From the NCBI GenBank assembly GCA_963921195.1, contig OY992540.1:131502671-131566670 (forward strand): a stretch of 64,000 nt of DNA. Direction: 5' to 3'. Of the stretch, positions 10,813-21,817 are shown piece after piece. The notes beneath the pieces are model-generated. The model did no database searches. It was given only the letters and a program-made list of their open reading frames with translations, and was not told the origin of the DNA. Each line of letters starts with the position of its first letter. Positions within the stretch are counted from its first letter, which is position 1. Both the position numbers and the translations under genes were made by a program. Origin of the DNA: Pegoplata infirma (taxonomy: Eukaryota; Arthropoda; Insecta; Diptera; Anthomyiidae).

Positions 10813-11788
10813 TAGAGTCCGACCGAATATTCGGTTTCGGCCTCTATTCGGTATTCGGCAAAATTTTGGCCGAATATTAGCCGAAACCGAAACTTCTTGG
10901 TATTTTAAAAAATATGTAAAAAAGTCGCAAAATTTTTTGATTTCGTATTTCATTACACTTGTTTCAGTTCAATTGAAGAAAATGTTACCAGTTTATGCAA
11001 TAAATGTAAAACTGTTTAGTTCAAAAATTATTTTCTCCTAATCTACAAACGAAATATACAAAAACATATATTTTTTTTTTTCAAAAATACAACAATTCAT
11101 ATGGTTTAAAAGCATTTTATGCTGTATATTTATCTTTAACAACTTTTTAGAGTCCGACCGAAACCAGTTTTCGAGGCCGAACCGAACCGAATATTCGGCC
11201 AAAAAAGTAATATTCGGCCGAGACCGAACCGAAACTTAAAAAAAAATTACCGCCTGGCATGAATAAAATTCTTAAAAAGTTGTTAAAGATAAATATACAG
11301 CATATAATGCTTTTAAACCATAGGAATTGTTGTATTTTTGAAAAAAAAATATGTTTTTTAAAAAACTTACAAAAAAATTGAATATTTCGTTTGTAGATTA
11401 GGAGAAAATAATTTTTGAACTGAAACAGTTTTACATTTATTGCATAAACTTGTAACATTTTCTTCAATTGAACTAAAACAAGTGTAATGAAATACGAAAT
11501 AAAAAAATTCAGCGACTTTTTTACATATTTTTTAAAATAGCAAAAAGTTTCGGTTTCGGCTAATATTCGGCCAAAATTTTGCCGAATACCGAATAGAGGC
11601 CGAAACCCTATTATTCGGCCGAAACCGAGACCGAATATTCGGTCGGACTCTACAACTTTTTAATAATTTTATTCATGCCAGGCGATAATTTTTTTTTAAG
11701 TTTCGGTTTCGGCCGAATATTACTTTTTCGGCCGAATATTCGGTTTGGTTTCGGTTCGGCCTCGAAAACTGGTTTCGGTCGGACTCTA
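10813..11788. mobile_element. hAT-type MITE, TAGAGTCCGACCGA family, outer copy
   Basis: Begins TAGAGTCCGACCGAATATTC and ends GGTTTCGGTCGGACTCTA. The flanking 8-mers are TTAATTTT (10805-10812) and TTAACTTT (11789-11796), seven of eight identical. Both ends are arrays of CCGAA/TTCGG words. A second member of the same family (11148-11652) is inserted inside it in the opposite orientation. Confidence 0.8.
11148..11652. mobile_element. hAT-type MITE, TAGAGTCCGACCGA family, inner inverted copy
   Basis: A 505-bp element with ends TAGAGTCCGACCGA / TCGGTCGGACTCTA and an exact 8-bp TSD, CAACTTTT at 11140-11147 and 11653-11660. Its left end matches the right end of the outer copy, and its right end matches the outer left end. 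It is therefore the same family in reverse. Confidence 0.9.
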
Positions 11789-11796
11789 TTAACTTT

Positions 11797-12477
11797 AGAA
11801 TTTATCACGGTAGTTGTATTTCCCTTGTCTTATTTCAATTTCATACAAAATGATTTTTTCATTTAGCACAATCTATTAATAAATAAAGATCCAATGATTT
11901 TTTTTTACAATTCGGAACATATTTATCTAATGTTAAAATTTTGCAACAAAGATTTATTTTATAAACCTTTAAAATTATTTTTATAAATACGTGCTCAAAT
12001 GAGGACAATACTATATTGTAGACTATTTTTAATCCATCTTTAGAAAACGCGGAATGTAAATTTGTTAAATTTTATGTTATTACATGAATTTTCAAATACC
12101 AAATTTCGAAATTACTGTAATTTAAAATTAGAAAAACTTTACCCAATTCGCAACCAACCTTCAAAGTAAAGTTCAGCTTCGTTTAATATTTTATCACGCA
12201 ATCGATTAAAGAAAATTAGTTTTTAAATTTTACTAATATGCAAACTGAAGCATGCCCAAACTATTTTTTCTTAATATAATAATTTAAATAATTTCCAAGT
12301 TTTAATTTCATTTTTAATAAATAATTTTAAATTGTGGTAAAAATGTGTACTTTGAAAATTTTTTTTAATTATTGGGAAATTCCCGAAATTTTCCTGAAAA
12401 AATCCTGGGATTTTGAGAAAAATATTTCCCGTGAACTTTTTTCCAAATAGAAACCCTACAGGTTTCTCATAAATTTA
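11797..12477. other. Non-coding stretch with a CCCG-type repeat tail
   Basis: 11800-12350 shows nothing recognisable. 12365-12455 contains GGGAAATTCCCG, CCTGGGATTTTG and TTTCCCGTGAA, related to the 7985 and 10650 blocks, ending near AGAAACCCTA. Confidence 0.35.
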
Positions 12478-12760
12478 ATCCCGATAGGCGGCGCTGTTGT
12501 CGTAATATTTAATAATTATTTTTTGTGTTTATGGTAAGATTTGGCTAAAATGTTTGAAATATATTTATTAAACAAAATTAAGTTTTCTGTTAAATTTTGG
12601 ACCCCATAGGTGGCGCTCTTGTAGTCATAATTCTATTTTTTTTGTATTTATGGTACGATTTTGCTGAAATTAGCAAAATATATTTAATTAACAAACACGG
12701 GTTTCCTGATAAAATTTGAACCCTGTAGATGGTGCTAGGGTGAAGTCATTAACAAAATTC
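12478..12760. repeat. Tandem repeat, about 120-bp unit, just over two copies
   Basis: GATAGGCGGCGCTGTTGTCG (12482), CATAGGTGGCGCTCTTGTAG (12606) and TGTAGATGGTGCTAGGGTG (12724) mark the starts of diverged units that share TTTATGGTA-GATTT-GCT and ATATATTTA-TTAA-CAAA further in. Confidence 0.65.
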
Positions 12761-13204
12761 CATATTTCAGTAGGCAGGATGTTTTTAGTGTATACAAACA
12801 TACAACAACATTCAAAAATTTTAAATTTTATTTGTCAATTTTATAATCGTTTTGATAGCAGGTCTTAAAATTTGCAAATAAAATTAAATTTTAAATTATG
12901 TGTATAGAAAAATATTGATATTATGACTATTAAATCAGAAAAATTGACTTTTGACAGTCATAGCCAGTCAAAACTGTGAATAGGCTAACAAGGAGCTTAT
13001 TTGTGATGTAAATCGGGGTTCCTTTGTAAACAAAAATTTTTGAGAATCTAAAAGCTGAATCCGCTGTAGCCAATTAAGGGCGGGTTTTTAGGATTTCGAT
13101 TATATTTGCGTTTTTGGTTTAAACAGAGTTAACATTACAAATTCTAATTTTCAGATGATCTTATGTTAAATACAAAAAGCCAAAAACAAAGTAATATGAC
13201 TTAC
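12761..13204 (-). other. Intron-like sequence downstream of exon B
   Basis: AT-rich and non-coding. It begins on the minus strand with the donor GTAAGT (13199-13204). No repeat was recognised apart from a possible TTAAGGGCGG end near 13075. Confidence 0.4.
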
Positions 13205-13441
13205 CTGATTATTATTATGATTTCGATGTTGTTTCTTAGCAGGTGTACTATTTATTGAACCATTTTGGGATTCATTTGATTTATGAGGAGATCCAGATGG
13301 CGTTATTTGTGAAACAGTCGTACCAGACGAACTGTTTAAATTGTCTTGAGAATTTAAATGATTTTTTGGCGGTGAAGGAAACGAATAAATATCTAATTCA
13401 TTTGTTATAATTTCTTTGCCTAATAAAGAAAAACGATTTTC
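13205..13441 (-). CDS. Coding exon B, Ser/Asn-rich regulatory protein, unrecognised gene
   Basis: A 237-nt exon of 79 whole codons. On the minus strand it is preceded by a polypyrimidine tract and AG (ending at 13442) and followed by GTAAGT. The translation starts ENRFSLLGKEIITNELDIYS, goes on to FPSPPKNHLN, then a Ser/Gly/Asn-rich stretch with an SPHKS motif, and ends in a basic STPAKKQHRNHNNN tail. It is joined in phase 0 to exon A through a 75-nt intron (13442-13516), a typical short fly intron. Composition suggests a disordered linker in a signalling, cytoskeletal or nuclear protein. The LLGKEI block looks like the most conserved part, but I cannot name the family. Further 3' exons would lie to the left. 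Confidence 0.72.
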
Positions 13442-13516
13442 CTAAAAAAAGTCGTAAAGAAAACGAACAACAAATTAGTAAAAAAATGTCAAAATACAGT
13501 TATAACAAATACTCAC

Positions 13517-13901
13517 ATCCATTATTTGCGCAGTAGTTGTTGCAGTAATTATTACTGGTGTTGGTTGATGCGATTTAGCAGGCATTGTATTATTATCGGT
13601 ATTACTGGACGGTTGAGTTATATCAATAGCTTCTTTTTGTTGGTATTCAGGTGATTGTGGAGGTGATAGCAAGGGAGCCGTAGAAGCAGTGCTATTCGGT
13701 GTTGTTGGAGAATTTTCGTTTATATTCAATGTTAAGTAATCATTTGTTGTTGTTGTTTCTGATTTATTATGAGAATCTTCTAAACATTGTGCGGATGTTG
13801 TGGTAGCTGCAGCTGTAGCGGCACTACCAACAGCTGTAGCACAAGCTAACGAGGAAATACCCGATGTAGAAGGACCATCTAATAATGATGTATCAGAATC
13901 T
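13517..13901 (-). CDS. Coding exon A, low-complexity Thr/Ser/Pro-rich, same gene as exon B
   Basis: A 385-nt exon: one leading base plus 128 codons. The acceptor is TTTATTTAG, ending at 13902 on the minus strand, and the donor is GTGAGT (13511-13516). It encodes DSDTSLLDGPSTSG, then an Ala/Thr-rich block (AATAAATTTSAQ), a run of four Thr, several SP/TP sites (NSPTTPNS, LLSPPQSPEY) and ends TTTAQIMD. Codon use is real-exon-like: no stops, Thr codons (ACA/ACT/ACC) and CAA/CAG mixed, a higher GC content than the flanks, and no repeat relationship elsewhere in the window. The open frame extends upstream into intron, which explains the spurious 158-residue ORF. Multiple proline-directed Ser/Thr sites suggest a phosphorylated disordered region. 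The leading single base fits the 50-kb exon, which ends with two spare bases. Confidence 0.75.
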
Positions 13902-14217
13902 CTAAATAAATAGAATAAAAAAATATACATTAATTTAATATAAAACAACATCTTTTTTTATTTGTTCACATTTAATGAATGAATTTTATTTAATTATAAA
14001 AAAAACTAAAGGCGGAACTACAATTAACAGTAGAATTGTGATTAACGAGATGAGAGCGATAACGATATCATATTCCAATTGTGTTTTCCTTAACCATTTT
14101 TGGGTCGAATGCTTTTGGCCGAAGGTGAATACCGAATGTCATAAATGGAAAAAATCAGGTCAGGGTGCAAAGTTCCCCCTTGAAGAAATAAAAAACTAAC
14201 TTATCACGAAATAATAT
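13902..14217. other. Intron sequence with a fragment of interspersed family P
   Basis: On the minus strand this is upstream of exon A. 14095-14200 contains TTTTGGCCGAAGG and AAAGTTCCCCCTTGAAGAA, words shared with family P copies at 5710, 18580, 46140 and 61880. Confidence 0.4.
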
Positions 14218-14640
14218 AAACTAATCAAAGATGGACACAGGGATAAACGTATGAGAATACACGACAGATTTGGGCTTCTCTTAATCAGACCGGCAGAAGT
14301 GAGCTGATATCGCTTCCAAAAGGAGAAATTCGACGGCAGTTGCTGTAATTACTGGACACTGTCTTATAGGAAAGCACGCAGAGCGGTTAAATGTGCCGTC
14401 AAATGACTTTTGCCGGAGTTGCATGGATGGGGAGGAGTTGGAAAATATCGAACACTTTACATGCCATTGCCCGGCACTTTCTGTTTAGAGACTTGAATCA
14501 CTGGGATCTATGGAGCTGAACGACCTTTCTGATTTTTCGGATGTGAAATATCTTATGAATTTTATAAGGAGCTCAAATTGGTTGAACAGCAAGGAATAGA
14601 CCTATTACGGTCCCGTGGTATCACAACGGACCTCAGAGTC
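14218..14640 (+). pseudogene. Non-LTR retrotransposon family A, 3' terminal fragment
   Basis: Plus-strand reading gives the region after the RNase H domain: TGHCLIGKHAERLNVPSNDF, then a Cys/His cluster (CRSCMDGEE, IEHFTCHCPAL) and the terminal NDLSDFSDVKYLMNFIRSSN before a stop at 14600. The same cluster ends the family A copies at 47210 and 63600. An in-frame stop near 14488 and frame breaks show it is dead. The last 40 bases (CGTGGTATCACAACGGACCT) are the family's 3' untranslated end. It lies tail-to-tail with the minus-strand copy that starts at 14641. Confidence 0.75.
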
Positions 14641-17600
14641 TATGCCTGCTAATGTAATACGTCAGCAGCCACTTACAATACTGCCTACTGTCCAATGGTA
14701 TTAGGCGAAGGAGGATTTCTATTGCAGCCGTAGGTGTAGTACGAAGAACACCAGAGATGCACATCGACGCCATTCTCTGTACCTTCGTGATGAAGACACA
14801 TTTCCCTTTTGTCTCTAAAGCAAACCACCAGACAATGATTCCATACAGCAGAATTGGACGCACCACCGCTGTATAAATTCAATGAACGACTTTAGTGCTA
14901 AAACCCCATAGTTTTCCAATGGCCCTTTTACAGGAATATAAAGCAATCGTTGCTTTTTTCATCCGTTCCTCAATATTATAAATTCAACTTCCTATCTAGA
15001 AATGCTCTAAGATACTTGTCTCCATCAAAGAACCTGATTTCAGTGCCGTCCAGCAAAATAGGATCAAAAGCAGGAATCTTATTTTTCCTTGTTTTCATTG
15101 GATGAACTTCCAGACCACAGCCTCTTGTCCATTTAGACAGATCTTTTAGAGAACCCTGAAGAATGTCCCTCAATGTTGGCAGATGCTTTACCGCTATCGC
15201 GACATCGTCAGCATATTGCGACAACATGACAACCACGTGCTTCTAGAGATAGCAGCATTGAATTCAGTGCCGGGTTCCAAAGAAGCGGCGTAAGAACACC
15301 TCTCTGTGGCGTGCCCCTATTGACAAATCGAGATATGACAGACCCTCCCAATTGAGACGTTATATGTCTATTGTCAAGTAGGTTTTCCACTATTAAAACG
15401 ATCCCACGCTTTACTCCCAGACCAGACAATATCACAATTATCGAGTCTGGGATGACATTATTAAAAGCACCCTCTATATCAAGAAAGGCCACCATAGTGT
15501 ACTCCTTTACCGAAAGCGATCTCTCGATGGTACCAAAGAGCTCATGAAGAGCTGTTTCCGTTGATCTACCCTTGCTGTATGCATGTTGCCTTGTCGAAAG
15601 CAACCTCCAGTCAATCACTCTAAGCAAATATGAGTCTATCATTCGTGCCAACGTGACCGGTTGATGCATGCTGTGTATAGATTATACAGCCAAGGTGCAA
15701 CACTTGCTGTATCTCAGCCGGGATTATACCATCAGGTCCTGAGGATTTATAGGGCCTGAAGCTTTTTATCGCCCAGAATAATGTTGGCATATTTATTATT
15801 TCCGAATCAATTTCAGATGCTTGGGCGTCAGAACGTTTCAAAGCTTAAAACGGCGTCATGGAATTGCCCGGTAAATGCGTGTTTAGAAGGAGATCCAGCG
15901 ACTCTCGACTGGAGGAAGACCACACCCCATTAGGATCTTTCAGGTATCACAGGGTGCAAGGAGAAGAAGCCAGAACCTTGCGCTGCCTGGATGCCTCTGA
16001 TCCGTCTTCTATGTTTCCACAGAAGTTTTTCCAAGAATCACATTTGGCAATTCTTATCATCTTCTTATAACTCTTAAGTTGCAGCCTGTATGCAGACCAG
16101 TCCTCGTCCGGTCTTGAAGATTTAGCCTTATTAAGAGTTTTCTGCAGAAATTTCTGCTCGTCTGCAACTCATTTGACCACCAAGGTGGCTTTTTTTCCTC
16201 TCTAGTCTTTGTAGAAGGGCAAGACGCATCCAGACAACTATTACAAACAGTTGTTATATGGTCAACCAGACAGGCAATTTTCGCCAAACTATGCGGTTCA
16301 GATAACGGTACTTCATGTAATAGCAAAGAAAAAGTCTCCCTATATTTCACCTAGTTTGTTCTTTTCAGATTTCTAGAGACTGTCTCAACCGGGCCACGCT
16401 CCCTGAGTAAAAACTCAATGTAGCGATGGTCTGAGAAATAATGTTCTTCCAAAACTCTCCAGTAGAGTGTCCCTTATTTTGGAAATGTTGGAAATCTTGA
16501 GACGGTACCCGCTCATTTTTTTCCTTTTGACTTAAAAATAACTCAGGAAAAATTTTACGCCTCTAGGACCACGCCTTCCCTACGCGACGGGGCCTTAAAG
16601 AGCGGGGCCTTAAAAACCATTTTTCCATACAAACCAAAAAAAATTTTTTTCGATTTTTATTTTTTTGTTATTATTTATTATATTACTTGGTTTGCTTATT
16701 CACAACAAAAAATTTGATTTTGGTGGGATAAGTCTTTCAGCGCTAAAAAATTTTTCGCCAAAAAAAATTTTGAGCCGTCAGGGTCCTACAGTAAAAAATT
16801 TTTAAAAAATATTTTTTTTTAGTTTTGACCAGCAACGGTTTTAGCTGCTATGTTGCTTTAAATGATATATATTCATAAAAAAAATATTTTTTGTATCTGT
16901 GACATCTTTATCGTGTTCTAAAAAAGGGTAAAAAATGCATTGTTGATTTTTTTCGATACACGATAAAAATGTCACAAATATGAATAATATTTTTTTTGGA
17001 ATATATATCATTAAAAACAACATAACAACTAAAACCGTTGCTTTTCAAAACTAAAAAAAAAATATTTTTTAAAAATTTTTTACCGTAGGATTCCTACGGC
17101 TCAAAATTTTTTTTCGAAAAAGATAAAGATGTCACAGATATGAATATATTTTTTTTTTGGAATATATATCATTTAAAGCAACATAGCAGCTAAAACCGTT
17201 GCTGGTCAAAACCAAAAAAAAATATTTTTTAAAAATTTTTTACTGTAGGACCCCGGCGGCTCAAAATTTTTTTTTGCGAAAAAATTTTTAGCGCTGAAAG
17301 AATTATCCCACCAAAATCAAATTTTTTGTCGTGAATAAGCAAACCAAGTAATATAATAAATAATAACAAAAAAATTAAAAATCAAAAAAAAATTTTTTTG
17401 GTTTGTATGGAAAAATGATTTTTAAGGCCCCGCTCTTTAAGGCCCCGTCGCGTAGGGAAGGCGTGGTCCTAGGGGCGTAAGATTTTTCCTGAGTTATTTT
17501 TAAGTCAAAAGGAAAAAAATGAGCGGGTACCGTCTCAAGATTTCCAACAATTCCAAAATAAGGGACACTCTACTCTCCAGTCATAAATTCTATCAGACAA

Positions 17601-17830
17601 TGTATCTGATGCAAGTGTTACGTCAAGAACATCTTGCCGCCTACTTGTAACGAAAGTTGATTCACTACCCCTGTAACAAATTTACAGGTTAGTGCTTAAC
17701 AAAAACTCCAAAAGTGGCTCGCTTCTATCATTTCCGCGGGTATTGGCCCCGGATAGGGAAAATAAGCAGAGGCGAGCCAAATAGACTTCCCATTAAGCTC
17801 TAAGCTAGCCGCCATCAATTAGTTAGAACT
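14641..17830 (-). pseudogene. Non-LTR retrotransposon family A, endonuclease and reverse transcriptase, broken
   Basis: Minus-strand reading, 5' to 3'. 17830-17573 holds an APE-type endonuclease piece (LELNGKSIWLASAYFPYP, then RRQDVLDVTLASD). It resumes after the insertion at 16463 with YFSDHRYIEFLLRERGPVET, where SDH is the conserved C-terminal endonuclease motif. 16350-16060 is the linker (KPPWWSNEL). The RT fingers are at 15760 (YKSSGPDGI). RT motif A (AFLDIEGAFNNV) is near 15470, motif B (GTPQRGVLTPLLWN) near 15300, and the catalytic YADD at about 15210. The thumb region ends with LRTTPTAAIEILLRLIPLD near 14720. The copy is 5'-truncated, has lost the VFIPKAGK-like block between fingers and motif A (kept at 49560), and carries several frameshifts. 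It is a LOA/I/R1-like branch of non-LTR elements with RNase H; the exact clade is not settled. Confidence 0.8.
16463..17572. mobile_element. hAT-type fold-back MITE inside family A retrotransposon
   Basis: A 1110-bp near-complete palindrome. Left end TAGAGTGTCCCTTATTTTGG, right end its inverse. The arms continue through GAGACGGTACCCGCTC and GGGGCCTTAAAGAGCGGGGC. An exact 8-bp TSD, CTCTCCAG, lies at 16455-16462 and 17573-17580. Removing it restores the endonuclease reading across the junction (DRIYDWR before LEEHYFSDH). The centre repeats CTAAAACCGTTGC and AAAATATTTTTT in both directions. Confidence 0.9.
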
Positions 17831-18159
17831 ATTCAAACTTTAAGAAGCTGTGACTAAAAAATTTTTTTGTTGCATAATAAAAATTTGAACTTTTAAAATT
17901 TTGCTAAATTTTTTTCAAAATGCTAGATTTTTTTTTTAAAAAATGCTAGATTTTTTAAAAATGTAAGTTTTCTATGGAGCTATGTATCTTACGGAGTGGA
18001 GTTAGGGGGTAGGTAGTTTGTTCTAGAAAATGTTGGGGGCAAAAATTAATAGAGGTCGGTCTTACATTTGACCCCTGTAGAAGACGCCATGGGAGCGGTG
18101 GAGCTGATTTAATAAAACAAGTTTATAAAAAATAAAAACTGCCCTTAAGGCAGTCCTTA
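17831..18159 (+). repeat. 165-bp-type monomer array, segment 1
   Basis: 17985-18115 holds the monomer core: GGAGTTAGGGGGTAGGTAGT, AAAATGTTGGGGGCAAAAAT, GGTCGGTCTTACATTTGACC, then GGGAGCGGTGGAGCTGA. 17831-17960 is a T-rich lead-in with TTTTTAAAAAATGCTAGA words. The array resumes at 19536 and 21030. Confidence 0.6.
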
Positions 18160-19535
18160 AGGTACCTACAGACGACGCAATATTATGTACAATATTCAAT
18201 TATATTGATGGTGTGTGGGTAATATTGACGATTGTACAATGGTCAATCTTACCCATACACTAGAGTTGTCAAATATTCGTCTATTTCAAAAACCGGTTTT
18301 CGAATACTTCGAATAACCGCCTTTTAAGAAAATCGGTTTTTCGGTTTTGTAACTAAAAACCGGTTTCGAATAATCGGTTTTTCGGTTTTTTTAAATTATT
18401 TTTTTAATAAAAAAGTAAAACAAAACAATAAAGGAAAACAAAACAATCATGTCCGTTTGTATAAAACACAATTCAGTTTAAAATAATAAAAAACTAGACC
18501 TCTGAAATTAGGCACAAATATGTCTCATGGTCATAGGCCGGCTACGTTCGTAAATGAACAAAATTGGACCAGGGGGAAAAAAGTTCAACCTTGAAAAACT
18601 AAGGCAATCTCAGAAAAACGACACTTTTTAACATGTTTCTTTGTATTTTTGTAAAACAAAAGAAACATTTTTATGGTAGAAGAAGTTCAACGTCTATCAC
18701 TTGGACCCAGGGGATTTAAGAATTTAGTAAGGTGTCCCCCAATGACCCATTCCAAAAAAAAAAATCGAACCTGCAAAATTTTTACTTTTTTTACTTTTTT
18801 CATGTTGAAGATTATAATAGATTCGGCACAGCCGAATTTTTATTAATTTTTATTAAATAGTATTTAAAAAATAATACTGTTCAAATAATTTGGGAACATA
18901 CGATTTCTCAACTTAGTTTTTAAAGTGGATGATACTGATAAAACACATTCACTAATCGTTGAGGTTGGGTTATGGGTTATGAACTTGGTTTTTTCAAGAT
19001 ACAGGTTGCTAACTTTATTAGGGTTTTTCTATGGGAATTATGATAAATTCAAAACTTTTGGTTAAAGCTATCGAAATTTTCATAGAAAAACCCTAATGAA
19101 GCAACTAGTTACTTGAAAAAAGCAAGTATCATACGCCCATTACTTTTCAGTAATTTGGAAGGTAGATAAATTATCTAAAAAATTTATCTATGAAGTATCT
19201 AGTCAAAATCCTCTTTCAATTCAGGATTTTGAATTTTTTTTCAAGGTATAATTAAACTGTTCTTCAAAGTTTTGAGATGGCTACTAAAAAACGACATTGA
19301 ATGCAAAATAACAAAAAAAAATAAATATAAAAAAAGTCGATTATTCGAGACCAAAAAATCGGTTTCTCGAATACTTCGAAAACCGGCCTTTTTAAAAAAC
19401 CGGTTTTAAAAAATCGGAAAATTAGAAAAAAAATCGATTTTTCGAATACTTCGGAAATCGGTTTTGACAACTCTACCCATACACCATCAATATAATTGAA
19501 TATTGTACATAATATTGCGTCGTCTGTAGGTACCT
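18160..19535. mobile_element. TIR element with TTA target duplication, Harbinger-like by TSD
   Basis: Ends AGGTACCTACAGACGACGCA and its inverse are followed inward by about 45 bp of near-perfect inverted sequence (CAATATTATGTACAATATTC, ATTATATTGATGGTGTG). TTA flanks both sides (18157-18159 and 19536-19538), as expected for PIF/Harbinger elements; the superfamily call rests on that alone. A hAT-type element is nested at 18261-19475, leaving only about 160 bp of host. Confidence 0.65.
18261..19475. mobile_element. hAT-type MITE, TAGAGTTGTCAAA family, with captured repeat
   Basis: Ends TAGAGTTGTCAAA / TTTGACAACTCTA with CCCATACAC duplicated on both sides (18252-18260 and 19476-19484; one base longer than the usual 8). 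Subterminal arms are arrays of AACCGGTTTTTCGAATAC words. The interior (18500-18845) includes a family P fragment and the palindrome GATTCGGCACAGCCGAAT. Confidence 0.8.
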
Positions 19536-19635
19536 TTAAGGGTTAAAGATAGACGAAATGAGAAAATGTTGGGGTTAAAAATCATTGGAGTCGGTCATAC
19601 ATTTGACTCGTCTTGGGGCATTATTGGAACAGTTA
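19536..19635 (+). repeat. 165-bp-type monomer array, segment 2
   Basis: GAAAATGTTGGGGTTAAAAA, AGTCGGTCATACATTTGACT and TTGGGGCATTATTGGAACAG continue the 18-kb monomers. Cut at 19634 by a TA-flanked element. Confidence 0.6.
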
Positions 19636-21027
19636 CACTGAAAAAAATAACCTTCCTGATATTAATGAAACGGATTCATTATTTTGTTTTCATTACTTAA
19701 ATGAAGGAATTCATAAGCTGATTGAAATTTCATGCATGTTATGAACAAATTTTATGAAACTTGTTTCATTAGATTTCATAATTTCATTAAAAAATATCAT
19801 AAGATTTTTTAGAACTAAATACAACTCTGCGTTGCGAATAAGAGAAAGAAAACAGAACAAAAACATACGATGTTTTATTACACCACGCGTGTTTAGTCTA
19901 ATTGTAATTTTTACATGTGTGTTAACTTTTTTCTAATAAAATAAAATAATTTTATATTTTTTTGCTTTGTTGTTGAAACTTGTGTGTGTGTGTTATGCTG
20001 GTTATATCTAATTGAAATTACAAGTGAAAAGTTCCGTATAAGTGTTTCTTTTGGCTGTTTCTTATAAATTATAATATAATTTGCAACAGAAAAATAGTTT
20101 TTTAAGTCATTAAAATTTTGTGATGAAATGTAGGGTAATTTGTGTTTTTCCATTGCTACGTTGTTGCTACGTTTTGGCACCACGTGTTTTTAAAGTCATC
20201 GCGTTTTTGTCTTTTATAGTTTACCTTATATGGCAACTCAGACCAATTTAAGTTTAGAGTAAATCTTTGTTGTGTGTAAAAACTAGGTGAAAACCATAAA
20301 AAGTGTGCAATTAAGGGTCATGTCACAGACTCAATTCCGTTGGGAAGTGGAATAAGTGGTTCACTCGTAAAACGCAAAGCAAATACTTTTTTTCGGAATG
20401 AAACCACTTTTAGCAATTCAATTCCACTTTGATTTTTGAAAGTGATTTCATTCCGAAAAAAAAAATTGTTTTGCGTTTTACGAGTAACAACTTTTTTTCA
20501 AATCCGATCGGAATTGAGTCTGTGACATGCCCCTAAATAAAATCTCAGTGACGGTTACAGTGATGGTTACATGTGACTTACCAAAATTGTTATTAATGCA
20601 AATTTTCACTTATGGGTGTACGATACGTGCTATTTTTAGGTAACTTGTTCCTAACTTGATTAGGGGCTTTCTATGGAAATTTTGATAACTTTAACCAACA
20701 TGAATTTATCGTAATTCCCATATCAAAACCTTAATAAAGTTAGCAACTAGTTACTTGTAAAAAGCAATTATCATACGCTCATTACCAACTACTATTCCAC
20801 ATTTAATCAATGGATATTTTCATACATTTTATGAAAAACTTCATAAAACGTTTCAAACAAGTTCTACGAATATTTTCATTATTTATATGCAAGTTTTCAT
20901 TAAAAGGAACTTTAATGACACCAGTTTCATTAATCAAATGAAACCTGTCTTCGGTTGAAAACGTGAGTCATTTTTCATTAAGGTTAAGTCAATTTTCATT
21001 AATTTCACGAAGCTATTTTTTTCAGTG
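19636..21027. mobile_element. Tc1/mariner-type MITE, CACTGAAAAAAATA family
   Basis: Inverted ends CACTGAAAAAAATA / TATTTTTTTCAGTG with TA on both sides (19634-19635 and 21028-21029). 1392 bp. Both outer parts repeat ATTAATGAAAC/GTTTCATTA words. The interior holds a separate inverted pair (AAACCACTTTTAGCAATTC region, 20320-20520) and two ACTAGTTAC-type words near 19100-like sequence. No transposase. Confidence 0.75.
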
Positions 21028-21029
21028 TA

Positions 21030-21320
21030 GAGCGATGCAAGCTAATTTCATAAAAATTTAATTTTGTATGGGAGCCCATTGAGGAGTAGAGATAGAAAGT
21101 AGTTTTGTTAAGAAAAAAATGTTGAGGTGTAAAAATAATTGGGGGTCGGTCTTACATTGCACCTCTCTAGAAGCAATTGTGGGGAATTGGGATTGGCATA
21201 TGGTAGTGGCAAGAAAACACAAAAGGCTGCCCTCGAACGAATATTTGGTTAAAAGGACTATTAGGCAGTTATTCGTCAGAATATTAAAAATTTATATAAA
21301 AGTTGAAATTTTTTAATATC
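21030..21320 (+). repeat. 165-bp-type monomer array, segment 3
   Basis: TGTATGGGAGCCCATTGAGG, GAGATAGAAAGTAGTTTTG, AAAATGTTGAGGTGTAAAAA and GGGGGTCGGTCTTACATTGC follow the same order as segments 1 and 2. Similarity fades after about 21190. Confidence 0.6.
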
Positions 21321-21815
21321 ATTTTTTAAATTTTGAATAAACATTTTTTTTACTTAATTTAAGGAAACAATTCATTATACATGATGAAATTCTTAAAAAA
21401 AACTTACAAATTTTGTTTCTTAACAACACTTAACAAAATAAAGAATGTTTAACTTGTTTTAAAGAAATGATGAAATCTTTCATTATACTTGATGAAATTT
21501 GTCAAAAAAAACATGCCAGATCTTTAATAATTTGCTAATAAAATCACTATTTTTCACTGCTCATTTCCGACCGAGTAATCACAATTGTACTTTAATTTTT
21601 ACAATAATGTGCAAATGTTTTTTTTTTTTTTATTATTTTGTTAAGAGATTCTTCAGAGATAGTTTATAAGTGCCGTCATTAAATTTTATAGAGATTAACG
21701 AACAATTTGCGTGTATTTTTACTTGTAAATTTTTATGATGATGTCAGAAAATGTGAGCAAATGAAGTAAAATTTTAAAAATTGTCTCAACATTAAATACA
21801 CAACAAAAACTTTAT
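21321..21815. other. Unassigned AT-rich stretch
   Basis: AT-rich. TGATGAAAT-TTCATTATAC words recur at 21370-21500. No coding content seen. Confidence 0.3.
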
Positions 21816-21817
21816 TA

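Noticed and set aside
7950..12450. Single large hAT-type element bounded by AGTGTTGCCAC and GAAACCCTA
   Set aside because: The end words do not form a convincing inverted pair and no target duplication was found; left as separate repeat blocks.
13517..13951. 158-residue ORF starting at 13951 as a complete small protein
   Set aside because: The first 17 codons are intron and the last 13 follow a GTGAGT donor; the exon reading with flanking splice sites explains it better.
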